Below, piece after piece: positions 48,363 to 56,607 of a stretch of 64,000 bases of DNA. The stretch covers positions 868,001 through 932,000 of the forward strand of contig JAHDYR010000038.1 of NCBI GenBank assembly GCA_019828565.1. The letters run 5' to 3'. A program made the position numbers and the translations under genes. Under the pieces are notes generated by a model, which was not told the origin of the DNA, ran no database searches, and worked only from the letters and a program-made list of their open reading frames with translations. Source of the DNA: Carpediemonas membranifera (taxonomy: Eukaryota; Fornicata). Every line of letters begins with the position of its first letter. Position 1 is the stretch's first letter.

Positions 48363-48794
48363 CTACAGAATATCGAACGCGCTGTCGGTGGTCTTGGCGA
48401 AAGTCTTCATGCCAGCCTCCACGGACTTGAAGATGGGTAGCCTGAAGAACGGACCCACATAGGGCGCATTCCTGAGTACCATGAGGGCCATGCTAGCGAA
48501 CGGGCCGAACAGGTTGAGGGCGCCGAAGACCTCAACCATGAATCCAATGAAGGGCCACCTGACCAGGATGAGGAGGATCCCAAGGAAGAAGCAGGTGGTC
48601 CCAACAACCTTGGACCGCTTAAAAAAGAACTTTGCAGTCTTTTGAAGGCCCAATATCAGCGGGACACCGCAAATAAAGAGGAAATTGCCAATCACAAGGA
48701 AGCCACGGTCAAAAAGCATCAGTACTGCGAGAAAGCAGAAGAACGCGCCAAACACGCAGAACCCAAGGCCAATTCTCTGGTTATCGTTGAACAT
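48363..48794 (-). CDS. GOT1: GOT1 vesicle transport protein
   Basis: 143 residues from ATG 48794 (MFNDNQRIGLGFCVFGAFFC). Four hydrophobic segments and the Got1/Sft2 landmarks IGLGFCVFG, LLFDRGFL-like MLFDRGFLVIGNFLFICGV, KRSKVVGTTCFFLGILLILV and RWPFIGFMVEVFG make the call secure. Got1 acts at the ER and Golgi in vesicle traffic. It is head-to-head with SEC24, start codons 195 bp apart, suggesting shared regulation of secretory genes. Confidence 0.93.
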   Translation of the reverse strand: MFNDNQRIGLGFCVFGAFFCFLAVLMLFDRGFLVIGNFLFICGVPLILGLQKTAKFFFKRSKVVGTTCFFLGILLILVRWPFIGFMVEVFGALNLFGPFASMALMVLRNAPYVGPFFRLPIFKSVEAGMKTFAKTTDSAFDIL

Positions 48795-48989
48795 TGTTGG
48801 TTTCCTTCACCCTGATGACGAGTGCTGACGGAGCACTTTATGCGAAATGATCAGGTCGGCCCGCATGACCGAATGGGGCCTGGTTAGCGTCTTGGCAGGC
48901 GTTATCCGTCGTTTCGGCCGGCGTACTGTAGACAGTTGGAAAAAATTCGTTACACATTGTCACCGGGTACGCAACGGCTGGTAGATCGG
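48795..48989. promoter_or_regulatory. Divergent promoter region of GOT1 and SEC24
   Basis: 195 bp between the two start codons of two COPII/Golgi traffic genes. No motif assigned; both promoters must lie here. Confidence 0.4.
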
Positions 48990-51401
48990 ATGGACCAGCT
49001 TATTTCCCTGCCCAACCCCCTCAGCTATTGTACAGATGCGGATGGGACACTTCTTAACGCCGACGCCTTCGAGGTACGCGCCATGGAGGTCCCCGTACGT
49101 CAGCCATCCCTCTTCCGTCAGTGGAAGGCCATTGACGGTGGTAACGCTACCGCGAGACACATTAGACCAACTATTGCTGGATTTCCCGAGCGCCAGAACA
49201 TCTGCAAGTCGACAGATCTGCCCTTTGGGTTCCACTGGCGCCCGGTCGCCAACACCTACCCGGACGAGAGCCCCGTGGTCCAGATCGCATGCCCTAACGA
49301 CGGGCCGCCCCGCTGTGCTCGCTGCAGGGCCTATCTTTCGCCGTTTGTGGAGGCGAACCCGAACGGCAAAGATGGTCAATGCCCCTTCTGCACCATGACG
49401 AACCCCATCCCCCCGCCGGTGGACGCTCTCAACGCGGCCCTGGACATGCGGGCGGGGCGACCCGAGCTGATGTACGGGACCTACGAGTACGTGGTCGGCA
49501 TAGACCCCCGCCACTTGCCCCCGGACTGCCCCTTCGGCCAGATGACAGTCGAGGAGGAGCCCAAGCCCCAGGGCGTCGTCATGGGCTCGGATAAGGAGCC
49601 GTCACTGCCAACTGTGGTTGCGGTGGTCATCGAGGCGACCGCGGCCACCCTCCAGTCGGGCATATTCAACGCGGCCGTGGAGGGCGTGAGGGCCGCCCTG
49701 AAGAGCCCCAACCCGCACACCCGCCTAGTCTTCTTCCTGGCCGCCGAGTCCGTGAAGGTGCTGGATATCCGGCCGAGTGGGGCCCTGACGATCGTCGACA
49801 TCCCCGACGCCGACAACCCCTTCTCCCCCCTCCCCGTCGAGACCGCCGCTATCCCTATGACCGAGGGCGCCAGGATCATTGAGGCGCTGGAGACGGCCGG
49901 CAAGGTGCTCAAGGGGACCCGGGCCGCCTCCCCCAACACCATGGGCGCCGTCGGGGTCGCGTGCGAGATGATCAAGGAGGTGGGCGGCCGTGTTGTCGCC
50001 CTCGTCGCCCACCGCCCCTCCACGGGTGCGGCGGCCCTCAAGGCCCGTCCGAGCACCGAGCCCGGGAAGGACGACCACAAGCTGCTGCAGCCCGCCGAGA
50101 AGGCGAAGTGGTACACCGACACGCGGGACAAGTGCAGAAAGCACAACGTGTCGGTCGACGTCATCGCACTCGGCCCCGAGCCGGTCGACCTGGCGACGAT
50201 CGACGTCCTGGCGACCGGCACCGGGGGGCAGGTGACGTTCATCCACCACCGGCACCACGCGGCCAACGCCACGGGCCGGGTCACGGCCGCGGTGAAGGAC
50301 GCCCTGCTGACGGAGCACGCTCGGGCGGTGATGATGAAGGTGCGGTGCTCGCGGGGCCTGGCGCTGGGCAACTGGTACTCCCCGCAGACCCACGGGGACC
50401 ACGAGAAGTTCGCCCCCGCCGTCGCCCCCCACAATACGATGACGTTCGACCTGCTCTGGGAGGACAAGGTGATCTCGGGCAACTTCGCATTCCTCCAGGC
50501 CGCTGCGGCGTACACTGCCGTCGACGGGACCCGCCGTCTCCGCGTGAGCACCCTCCGCATGCCGGTCCTCCGGGACCAGCTCCGCGTGTACAAGGCGGTC
50601 GACGATGTCGCCACTGCGCTGCTCCGCGTGCGGTCGGTGACTCCCCGCATCCAGCTCGAGGGCGTCCATGCCGTGCGGAAGGAGCTTGGCGGGGCCATCG
50701 TCAACCCGCTCGCGCACTACCGCATGACGGAGGTCGACGCCACGAATCGGGCGCTGACGATGCCCGAGTCGCTCTCTCTGCTGCCGCTCATGTACTACGT
50801 GCTCGGAAAGAACCCCGCCCTGCACCCCCGCCGCGACCCCACCGAGGGCGGCTCCATCACGGCCGACGAGCGGCTAGCGGCCATCCGGGAGCTGCAGACG
50901 TGCAGTGCCGAGCGGGCAGCGATGCGGGGCTACCCCCTGGCGGTGATGCTCGACGGGGAGGAGCTCGCCCCGATCCGCCTCAACACGCTGATCCACACCG
51001 ACCTCACCAGACATGTCCTGCTGCTCATCGACGGCCGCGACGCCTGGGTGCGCATCGGCCGTGAGGCTGTCCGTAACCCCTGGCTCACGGAAGTCTTCGC
51101 CACCGGGCTCGACCAGGCGAGCCAGCAGCGGACGATCCTCGAGGGCCCGCTGGTGCTGAGGGACACGGCGGCCGCCGAGCTGGTGCAGGCGACCATCGAC
51201 CACCTCCGGGCCTTCATCGCCACAGACGGGCCAACGTTCGCCGCGCCGGGCGTCATCTGGGAGGCGAACTCCGAGGACTGGCGGATCAAGTGGCTCATGG
51301 CGGAGGACAAGACCCGCATCGACCAGACGTACGGCGAGTTCCTCTCGACGTGCCACAAGACCATCCTCACCAAGACGGAGAACTCAGAGTCCCTCCACTA
51401 G
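48990..51401 (+). CDS. SEC24: COPII coat subunit SEC24
   Basis: 803 residues from ATG 48990 (MDQLISLPNPLSYCTDADGT), the first ATG of the frame. Domains in order: a zinc finger with CARCRAYLSPF and CPFC, a von Willebrand-like trunk (VVAVVIEATAATLQSGIFNA, HTRLVFFLAAESVKVL), a beta-sandwich (ARAVMMKVRCSRGLALGNWY, FDLLWEDKV), a helical domain (LSLLPLMYYVLGKNPAL) and a gelsolin-like end. CRAYLSPF and the LPLMYY block favour Sec24 over Sec23. It selects cargo in COPII vesicles leaving the ER, with SEC23 and SAR1 (SAR1 is at 62590). The N-terminal disordered tail typical of Sec24 is short. TGTAAA follows the stop. Confidence 0.9.
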   Translation: MDQLISLPNPLSYCTDADGTLLNADAFEVRAMEVPVRQPSLFRQWKAIDGGNATARHIRPTIAGFPERQNICKSTDLPFGFHWRPVANTYPDESPVVQIACPNDGPPRCARCRAYLSPFVEANPNGKDGQCPFCTMTNPIPPPVDALNAALDMRAGRPELMYGTYEYVVGIDPRHLPPDCPFGQMTVEEEPKPQGVVMGSDKEPSLPTVVAVVIEATAATLQSGIFNAAVEGVRAALKSPNPHTRLVFFLAAESVKVLDIRPSGALTIVDIPDADNPFSPLPVETAAIPMTEGARIIEALETAGKVLKGTRAASPNTMGAVGVACEMIKEVGGRVVALVAHRPSTGAAALKARPSTEPGKDDHKLLQPAEKAKWYTDTRDKCRKHNVSVDVIALGPEPVDLATIDVLATGTGGQVTFIHHRHHAANATGRVTAAVKDALLTEHARAVMMKVRCSRGLALGNWYSPQTHGDHEKFAPAVAPHNTMTFDLLWEDKVISGNFAFLQAAAAYTAVDGTRRLRVSTLRMPVLRDQLRVYKAVDDVATALLRVRSVTPRIQLEGVHAVRKELGGAIVNPLAHYRMTEVDATNRALTMPESLSLLPLMYYVLGKNPALHPRRDPTEGGSITADERLAAIRELQTCSAERAAMRGYPLAVMLDGEELAPIRLNTLIHTDLTRHVLLLIDGRDAWVRIGREAVRNPWLTEVFATGLDQASQQRTILEGPLVLRDTAAAELVQATIDHLRAFIATDGPTFAAPGVIWEANSEDWRIKWLMAEDKTRIDQTYGEFLSTCHKTILTKTENSESLH

Positions 51402-51477
51402 GGTATTGTAAAGTCAGAATTCGTACCGGGCGGTTACTACTGCCACGGCGGCCTTCAGGTATCGAAGTCAATGAGTC

Positions 51478-51507
51478 TGAAGTATCATAGAGTGCACAGT
51501 GCAAGCA
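51478..51507 (+). repeat. 30-bp direct repeat, left of Fanzor2
   Basis: tgaagtatcatagagtgcac then agtgcaagca; identical to 53378-53407. The bases on either side differ between copies, so the repeat is exactly 30 bp. Confidence 0.95.
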
Positions 51508-51522
51508 CTGCGTCTCTCCACT

Positions 51523-52997
51523 TCAATTAGCTTGCCCGGAGGCGAAGACTGGCGGCTGGTTAGCCGTAATTGGTGTATTGGGGTTATAGTTGGGAAGACG
51601 GGCTGGATTTCTGAAAGCACTGGCTTGATACTGTGCATCCGTCATGAGGCCGCAATCCAAGATGTTCTGTGCAGCAGTCTTGTCTCTGTGGGAGAGATTG
51701 AGCCAAGTGGATGTAGTAGGATCGGAATTGAGGCGTTGCTGTCTGTACCATGGAGCACCTTGACAATTCGGGTTGTGGCATCGCATCGTGCGCCTCGTGT
51801 AGCGAGTTCTACGGAACCTCGCGCGGCAGAAGGGGCAGACGAGTGAGGTTCGGAACTCGTTAGTCATCCGCACTTCAGCAGTGATGTTGAAAGCTCTCAT
51901 GATGTGTGCTAGTAAGGTAGCAAAGCGACCATGCGGCGCGCATGGATGCACCCGACGGGGCGTCTTGAATCTAGCGCTTCCGTAGAAGACAACCAGCCTG
52001 GTGGGGGCTGCCCGGGGAGGAGCAATACCGCGAGGGAGTCGCCGAGGAGTCCATCCTAGGGTGCGAGCAAGCTGCTCCCCAGCTCTGTGGAAGTGCTTTT
52101 GACGCAAGATGTGGTTCGTCAGGCGCACTCTGCGGAAGCTCTTGACCATCCCAGCGTCGAATATTTCCTGCTCGTGGAGGAGCACAAACCTAACCGAGTT
52201 TTGTAGACTATCTAGATTTGTACTTTTGAATGACGCAGGAGTCATATCGAACGCGAAGCTGGGGGTCTTGGTGTACCCACACTTCGGGACCACACCGGAG
52301 GTGATGCCATCTGGGTGGCGGATGAAGAATCCACCCAGAGCCCGAGCACCCGGGTCGAACCCATGAGGTGGGCATCGGGGTCTGGCGCGGGGCGAGCATC
52401 CGCGTCATCCACACCCAGACGCTCCCGAGCCTTTCGCTTCATCGTCGGGTTGCCACTGGCACGTCTGCTGACGTATGGCAGAGCACCAACTTGGACCGTG
52501 AGGTCCACGGCGACCCCATCTGTCTTGACAGACAGCACCCGACGGATGTTCGGAGGAAGAGCCTCCAGCTGCTCTCGCGTCATGCGCTCAGTGGCGTGAT
52601 GCTCCGGGTCGACCCCAAGTTGGGCAAGCCAAGCCGGGTTCAGCACGTTGAGAGAACAGGGAACGTGCATGAACCCGGGGCGGATCGGAGCCATCGGGAC
52701 AAGCGGAACAAGCTTGGGGCCAGCCAGCGGCTTGTCACCCGGAAGAGGTGGATGGGCGGTGTTGAATGCCGCAACCATATCCGTGAGCTCTCCCAGAGCC
52801 GCGGAGATCCGCCAGACGCAGGGCAGCGTGAGTAGAACGCCCTCGTCGACTCGTCCCGGAGTTGAGATCTTTGCCTTCGTGAACGAGCAGAGCTTGTTCT
52901 CCAATCCGGCGTAGAAGTCCGCGATGAAAGGAATCACGTTTCTACGGTTATGGAGAATGGAGGATATGGAGAACTTGACCGTATAGATGCTGGTCAT
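51523..52997 (-). pseudogene. Fanzor2: TnpB-like RNA-guided nuclease with one frameshift
   Basis: Starts at ATG 52997 (MTSIYTVKFSISSILHNRRN). Two frames, 52997-52242 and 52293-51523, overlap at the RuvC-I motif. Upstream is PDPDAHLMG; one missing G in a short run (plus strand 52360-52362) shifts out of FDPGA. The second frame holds the rest: FVLLHEQEIFDAGMVKSFRR, RLVVFYGSARF (RuvC-II region), FRTSLVCPFC...MRCHNPNC (C4 zinc finger) and LSHRDKTAAQNIL (RuvC-III Asp). Fanzor3 has the expected base at the same place. All catalytic and zinc residues are otherwise present, making this the least damaged copy. One-base homopolymer error in the assembly is a real alternative. Confidence 0.88.
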
Positions 52998-53377
52998 GTG
53001 AAGCTCTGCGTTTTGCGGTGAATGAACCGATCACTAACAACACACATCAAAGACGACAGACGTTTAATGAACGAGACTATGCAGTGATAATGGCGAGAAT
53101 TAGAAGAACTGAAGTGTTTTATCTTCAGGCAGCGGCATAGAAGAGCCCGCTGTGCGATGGAAGGCCATGGTGATGATTGCAAAGACGTCATGATCAAGAC
53201 CCCGAAATCCGACAAGCAGAAGAGAGCGGATGGAAGTAAGATGGGGTAGACGATAGGTGGGAAGCTAGTTGCTTGGCGAGAGGACTGGAGAAGCACTGAT
53301 TGATGACCCCCGACGATGATGACTGACTATCGAAATATCACTCTCAAGAAGAAGGAAGGGAGAGCGGGAAGGGGTAA
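52998..53377 (-). other. 5' noncoding part of the Fanzor2 unit
   Basis: About 380 bp with pyrimidine-rich sense strand at its outer end (ttaccccttcccgctctccc). No gene. It probably holds the Fanzor2 promoter. Confidence 0.4.
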
Positions 53378-53407
53378 TGAAGTATCATAGAGTGCACAGT
53401 GCAAGCA
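53378..53407 (+). repeat. 30-bp direct repeat, right of Fanzor2
   Basis: Identical to 51478-51507; lies 83 bp upstream of the PCNA ATG. Confidence 0.95.
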
Positions 53408-53490
53408 GTAAAACAGACTCTCAATCGTCTGTAGCAGACTTCAGAGTCGTTCTTCGCAGGATAAGGTCAAGTGCGCAAAATCGAGAACTC

Positions 53491-54363
53491 ATGTTTGAAG
53501 CTCTCCTTGAAGAAGCCGGTGTTCTTAAGCGCATTCTTGATGCTGTGAAAGAACTTGTGAACCAAGCAAATGTCTCTTTCTCGCCTACGGGCATCACAAT
53601 CCACAGCATGGACAGTTCATGCGTAGCGTTGCTCCACCTTGTCCTATGTGATGATGGTTTCCAGCACTTTAGATGCGACGCCTCCACCGTGGTTGGCATC
53701 AACTTTGTAACAATGTCCAAGATTCTCAAAGGCGCCCGCAACGACGACAGCGTCACCATCCGGAAGAAGGACGAGGACGACTTCCTCACCCTCATCCTCG
53801 AGTCCAAGGACGGCAAGGACGTCGTCTCCTTCGAAATGAAGGAGATGGACATCGACGCCGAGTCCCTTGGCGTGCCCGAGACTGAGTACGAGGTCACCGT
53901 CTCTATGGACTCCGCCTCCTTCCAGAACAAGATGCGCTACCTCGCACAGTTCGGCGACGCCGTTACCATTGAGGCCGAGCCGTCCTGCGTGAAGTTCAGC
54001 GTGAACGGCGAGCAGGCCTCCGGGTCGATCTCGCTCCGGTCCTCCTCCTCAGGTGACGAGGACGACGGGCTCGACGAGGGTGTCAAGATCAACCGCAAGA
54101 ACGACGTTTCGCTGTCGTTTGCCCTCCGGTACTTGCAGACGTTCACCAAGGCGACGACGCTCTCGAACCGTGTCCGCCTGTCCCTCTCGAACGCCGTGCC
54201 CCTCTCCGTGAGCTACGATATTGAGGGCCTCGGCTTCATCACATACTATCTCGCGCCCAAGATTGACGACGATGAAGATGATGAGGAGGACGAAGACGAG
54301 GAGGTTGAGGAGAACGCCGAGGAGCAGGACGTCAAGGAGGAGGACGAGGAAGAAGACTACTAA
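53491..54363 (+). CDS. PCNA: PCNA sliding clamp with acidic C-terminal extension
   Basis: 290 residues from ATG 53491 (MFEALLEEAGVLKRILDAVK), the canonical PCNA N-terminus; an upstream in-frame ATG at 53377 lies in the duplicated flank. Landmarks: LVNQANVSFSPTGITIHSMD, AHLK-like FQHFRCDASTVVGINFVTMS, LESKDGKDVVSFEMKEMDID, and the C-terminal half with VTIEAEPSCVKFSVNGEQAS and VRLSLSNAVPLSVSYDIEGL, then ITYYLAPKI. Usual PCNA ends here (about 260 residues); this one adds about 30 mostly Asp/Glu residues. It forms the trimeric clamp for DNA polymerases and repair enzymes. Confidence 0.96.
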   Translation: MFEALLEEAGVLKRILDAVKELVNQANVSFSPTGITIHSMDSSCVALLHLVLCDDGFQHFRCDASTVVGINFVTMSKILKGARNDDSVTIRKKDEDDFLTLILESKDGKDVVSFEMKEMDIDAESLGVPETEYEVTVSMDSASFQNKMRYLAQFGDAVTIEAEPSCVKFSVNGEQASGSISLRSSSSGDEDDGLDEGVKINRKNDVSLSFALRYLQTFTKATTLSNRVRLSLSNAVPLSVSYDIEGLGFITYYLAPKIDDDEDDEEDEDEEVEENAEEQDVKEEDEEEDY

Positions 54364-54458
54364 GCGATAAAAACTGCAGAATCGGGTCGGGTCGTGACAT
54401 TTACATTGTTAATGGTACGAATGTATTGCTCTCTACTCCAGCAGTAGCAAGCGATCAG

Positions 54459-54926
54459 ATGCTGTTTCGACGCAAAACTATCGTTCCAGAGGAAGTGAAG
54501 AACCCAAGATACAGGCATTTGCCATCTACACATGCTGACGGCACAAACGACATGATGACGAAGTGGGTAGGCCGTTTCTTCCTCTCCATGGAGGAACGAC
54601 GCCGTGCGGTGATTGGAAGGTATCCAATGTTCGACAGACCGCATACTATCACCTTTGTGGAAGCGCTTACACCCTATCTCGGCGCATCCTTCCTATTTGG
54701 CACCGTTGTCGGCGGTTCATTCGGGGCCACGGTTGCAGCCTCGAACAGCCGGCTTTACCCCAACTGGCGAACCCGCGTGGACGCATCCTTCTTGGCCTTC
54801 CTCCGCTACGGCTTCAAGACTGGCCTGTACTGCGTTGCCGCCGCTCCCGTCGTCCTCGGCAGCACAGCTTTGGTGACGAAGCTCATCCCCACAGAGGGCG
54901 AGGAGGCCGGCACTAAGGAGCCCTAG
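54459..54926 (+). CDS. Small membrane protein, possibly Tim17/22/23-like
   Basis: 155 residues from ATG 54459 (MLFRRKTIVPEEVKNPRYRH). A soluble N-terminal 70 residues precede hydrophobic segments with small-residue packing: LTPYLGASFLFGTVVGGSFG (GxxxG-like) and GFKTGLYCVAAAPVVLGSTA. The glycine pattern, the charged loop RLYPNWRTRVDAS and size would fit a Tim17/Tim22/Tim23-type translocase of a mitochondrion-related organelle. The match is weak, so treat the function as unknown. It is 95 bp downstream of PCNA on the same strand. Confidence 0.55.
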   Translation: MLFRRKTIVPEEVKNPRYRHLPSTHADGTNDMMTKWVGRFFLSMEERRRAVIGRYPMFDRPHTITFVEALTPYLGASFLFGTVVGGSFGATVAASNSRLYPNWRTRVDASFLAFLRYGFKTGLYCVAAAPVVLGSTALVTKLIPTEGEEAGTKEP

Positions 54927-55157
54927 TCCGTCTGTTGAATATCAAGGGCCCCTGACACGGTCGGAATAAAGTCAGCCGGCCACAGCCGCGATGCTGGTGG
55001 ATACGTGCAGTGTTATATTGAGCCGCCAGTAGCTCCATCCAGGCGAGAGCGAGAACTTAAATCGACAGCGAGGGTCATCAGAAGATTCGCCGTTGAAAAT
55101 TTTGGCGTGATGATAAGCAACGAAGGGGTGTCGTTATGCGTCACCAGTACCTCGCTA

Positions 55158-55889
55158 ATGATGGAACGAATGAATGAAGCCACTCCGCAGAAGAAGAAGC
55201 CCTCCACAGCCCCTTCTGGGCGAAAGGTGCAACGAATCCGCCCTACTCCACGAGCTACCCCTGCACCGGACACAAATGCGATGCCAAAGACTGTTATACC
55301 GCGATCAAAGCCGCTGCCGTCCTTCCTGCACGGCTCCACGGGCACGGTGGCCCACGAGTCCCCAGCCATCCGCCTCCGCCGGGAACTGCACGCCGACATG
55401 GTCTCCAAGCGCATGGAGGCGGCCCGGCTACAGCGGCCAGTGACGGAAATTGCTCAGAACCGTCGCATTGACGTCGATGTGATTCAGCGGGCTAGGACGA
55501 TCGACAGTCAGAGCATCGAGCGGGTCGTCACCTCGAGGGGCGGGCTCCGTTCTCAGCGCACCATGGACCAGATGCGGCCAATGGCCAGGAAGAAGGCCGT
55601 GGAGAAGCCCCCGGCTCCACCTGTTGCCCCGCCCGAGTTCGTCGAGGAGTCGTGGGTCGCCAGCCCCCTGATGGCCAAGCAGGCGCGCATAGTGGAGGAG
55701 AATCAGACGCCGAGGGATATGCGGGATGTCCGGTCGTTCATGGAGCGGCGGTTTAAGGTCAGCCGCATGAAGGACAGCGAGGCGATGGCCCGTGACCAGC
55801 TCGGGCGACCCCTCAGCGCCATCAGCGGGCTGCTCGCCCTGGAGACCGTGAAGATGGCGGAGGAGATCAATGCAAAGGCCGGGATGTGA
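55158..55889 (+). CDS. Unknown basic protein
   Basis: 243 residues from ATG 55158 (MMERMNEATPQKKKPSTAPS); further open codons upstream lack strong support. The first 60 residues are disordered and basic (GRKVQRIRPTPRATPAPDTN), then helical charged segments (SPAIRLRRELHADMVSKRME, MARKKAVEKPPAPPVAPPEF) and a C-terminal helix (LSAISGLLALETVKMAEEIN). It has the look of a microtubule- or flagellum-associated protein, but no motif proves that. AGTAAA lies about 20 nt after the stop. Confidence 0.6.
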   Translation: MMERMNEATPQKKKPSTAPSGRKVQRIRPTPRATPAPDTNAMPKTVIPRSKPLPSFLHGSTGTVAHESPAIRLRRELHADMVSKRMEAARLQRPVTEIAQNRRIDVDVIQRARTIDSQSIERVVTSRGGLRSQRTMDQMRPMARKKAVEKPPAPPVAPPEFVEESWVASPLMAKQARIVEENQTPRDMRDVRSFMERRFKVSRMKDSEAMARDQLGRPLSAISGLLALETVKMAEEINAKAGM

Positions 55890-56089
55890 GGTCCGGCCCA
55901 CTGTGCTATAGTAAACGCGTCGGGCATCCTCGCGCAGCTTTGTGTTTCGATGGCCGCGGTTGGTTGGTTGAGAATCTGTGATGATCGTCTATAACGTTCT
56001 ATTCCAGGTCATGTCGCTTTTAATTGTCTCACTGATCATATGGGACCTGTTTGTTCGCCTATCGTCTCTTATTCAGCATCAGCAAGTGC

Positions 56090-56560
56090 ATGAAAGCTAA
56101 CCCCGCTCCTAATAGCCCCACAGACGAGACAAAACCACCGATCGAGCGTCCTGTCACGCAGGAGGAGTTCACTGACAACATGAGTGACTTCTTCTCCGCC
56201 CGCCTGGCCCAGCTGGGCAGCAGGCGGATGGCCCGGCAGACCCTGCTGGCCGACGCCCAGGCCAGCCACCCCCACGGCGCCCACAGCACAGAGGACACCA
56301 TGACAGTGAGCCCGGCGATGATGCAGCAGGTCATGGCAGACATCAAGGCGGACAACGCGTTCCTGCAAAGGGCCGTGGAGAAGCTGGAGGAGGACGACGA
56401 GGAGGCGAAGAAGGGCCTGTTCCCGCCGCTGACGATGGAGTTCTTCAAGAGAAGGCTTGATGCGCAGGACGCCATCAAGGCGCGAGAGCGACGCATGAAA
56501 GAGGTCGAGCAAACGGGGAAGAAGGGGGGCATGGCGACCGGGGAGAAGAAGGAGGACTGA
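56090..56560 (+). CDS. Unknown small helical protein
   Basis: 156 residues from ATG 56090 (MKANPAPNSPTDETKPPIER). Helical charged segments dominate: FFSARLAQLGSRRMARQTLL, DIKADNAFLQRAVEKLEEDD and EFFKRRLDAQDAIKARERRM, with a Lys-rich tail. No family recognised. It sits 48 bp upstream of the TRMO gene on the same strand. Confidence 0.6.
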   Translation: MKANPAPNSPTDETKPPIERPVTQEEFTDNMSDFFSARLAQLGSRRMARQTLLADAQASHPHGAHSTEDTMTVSPAMMQQVMADIKADNAFLQRAVEKLEEDDEEAKKGLFPPLTMEFFKRRLDAQDAIKARERRMKEVEQTGKKGGMATGEKKED

Positions 56561-56607
56561 GTGATTGGCCCAAAGACCTGCCTCAGAACCATGGCACCGC
56601 GTGATTT

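Larger units (their letters stand above)
51508..53377 (-). mobile_element. Fanzor2 insertion unit
   Basis: A 1,870-bp insertion on the minus strand between perfect 30-bp direct repeats, in the 5' flank of PCNA. It contains only the Fanzor gene, about 380 bp of 5' sequence and 15 bp after the stop codon. There are no terminal inverted repeats, no tail and no other transposase gene. The perfect repeats suggest a fairly recent insertion, by an enzyme supplied in trans or by an unknown activity. Confidence 0.8.

Noticed and set aside
49725-51064. Long frames on both strands across SEC24
   Set aside because: Shadows of the SEC24 frame, rich in Arg/Pro/Gly; SEC24 motifs are unambiguous in one frame.
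53377-53490. Upstream in-frame ATG of PCNA as the true start
   Set aside because: It begins at the border of the 30-bp duplicated repeat, and the canonical clamp N-terminus (MFEALLEEAG) starts at 53491.
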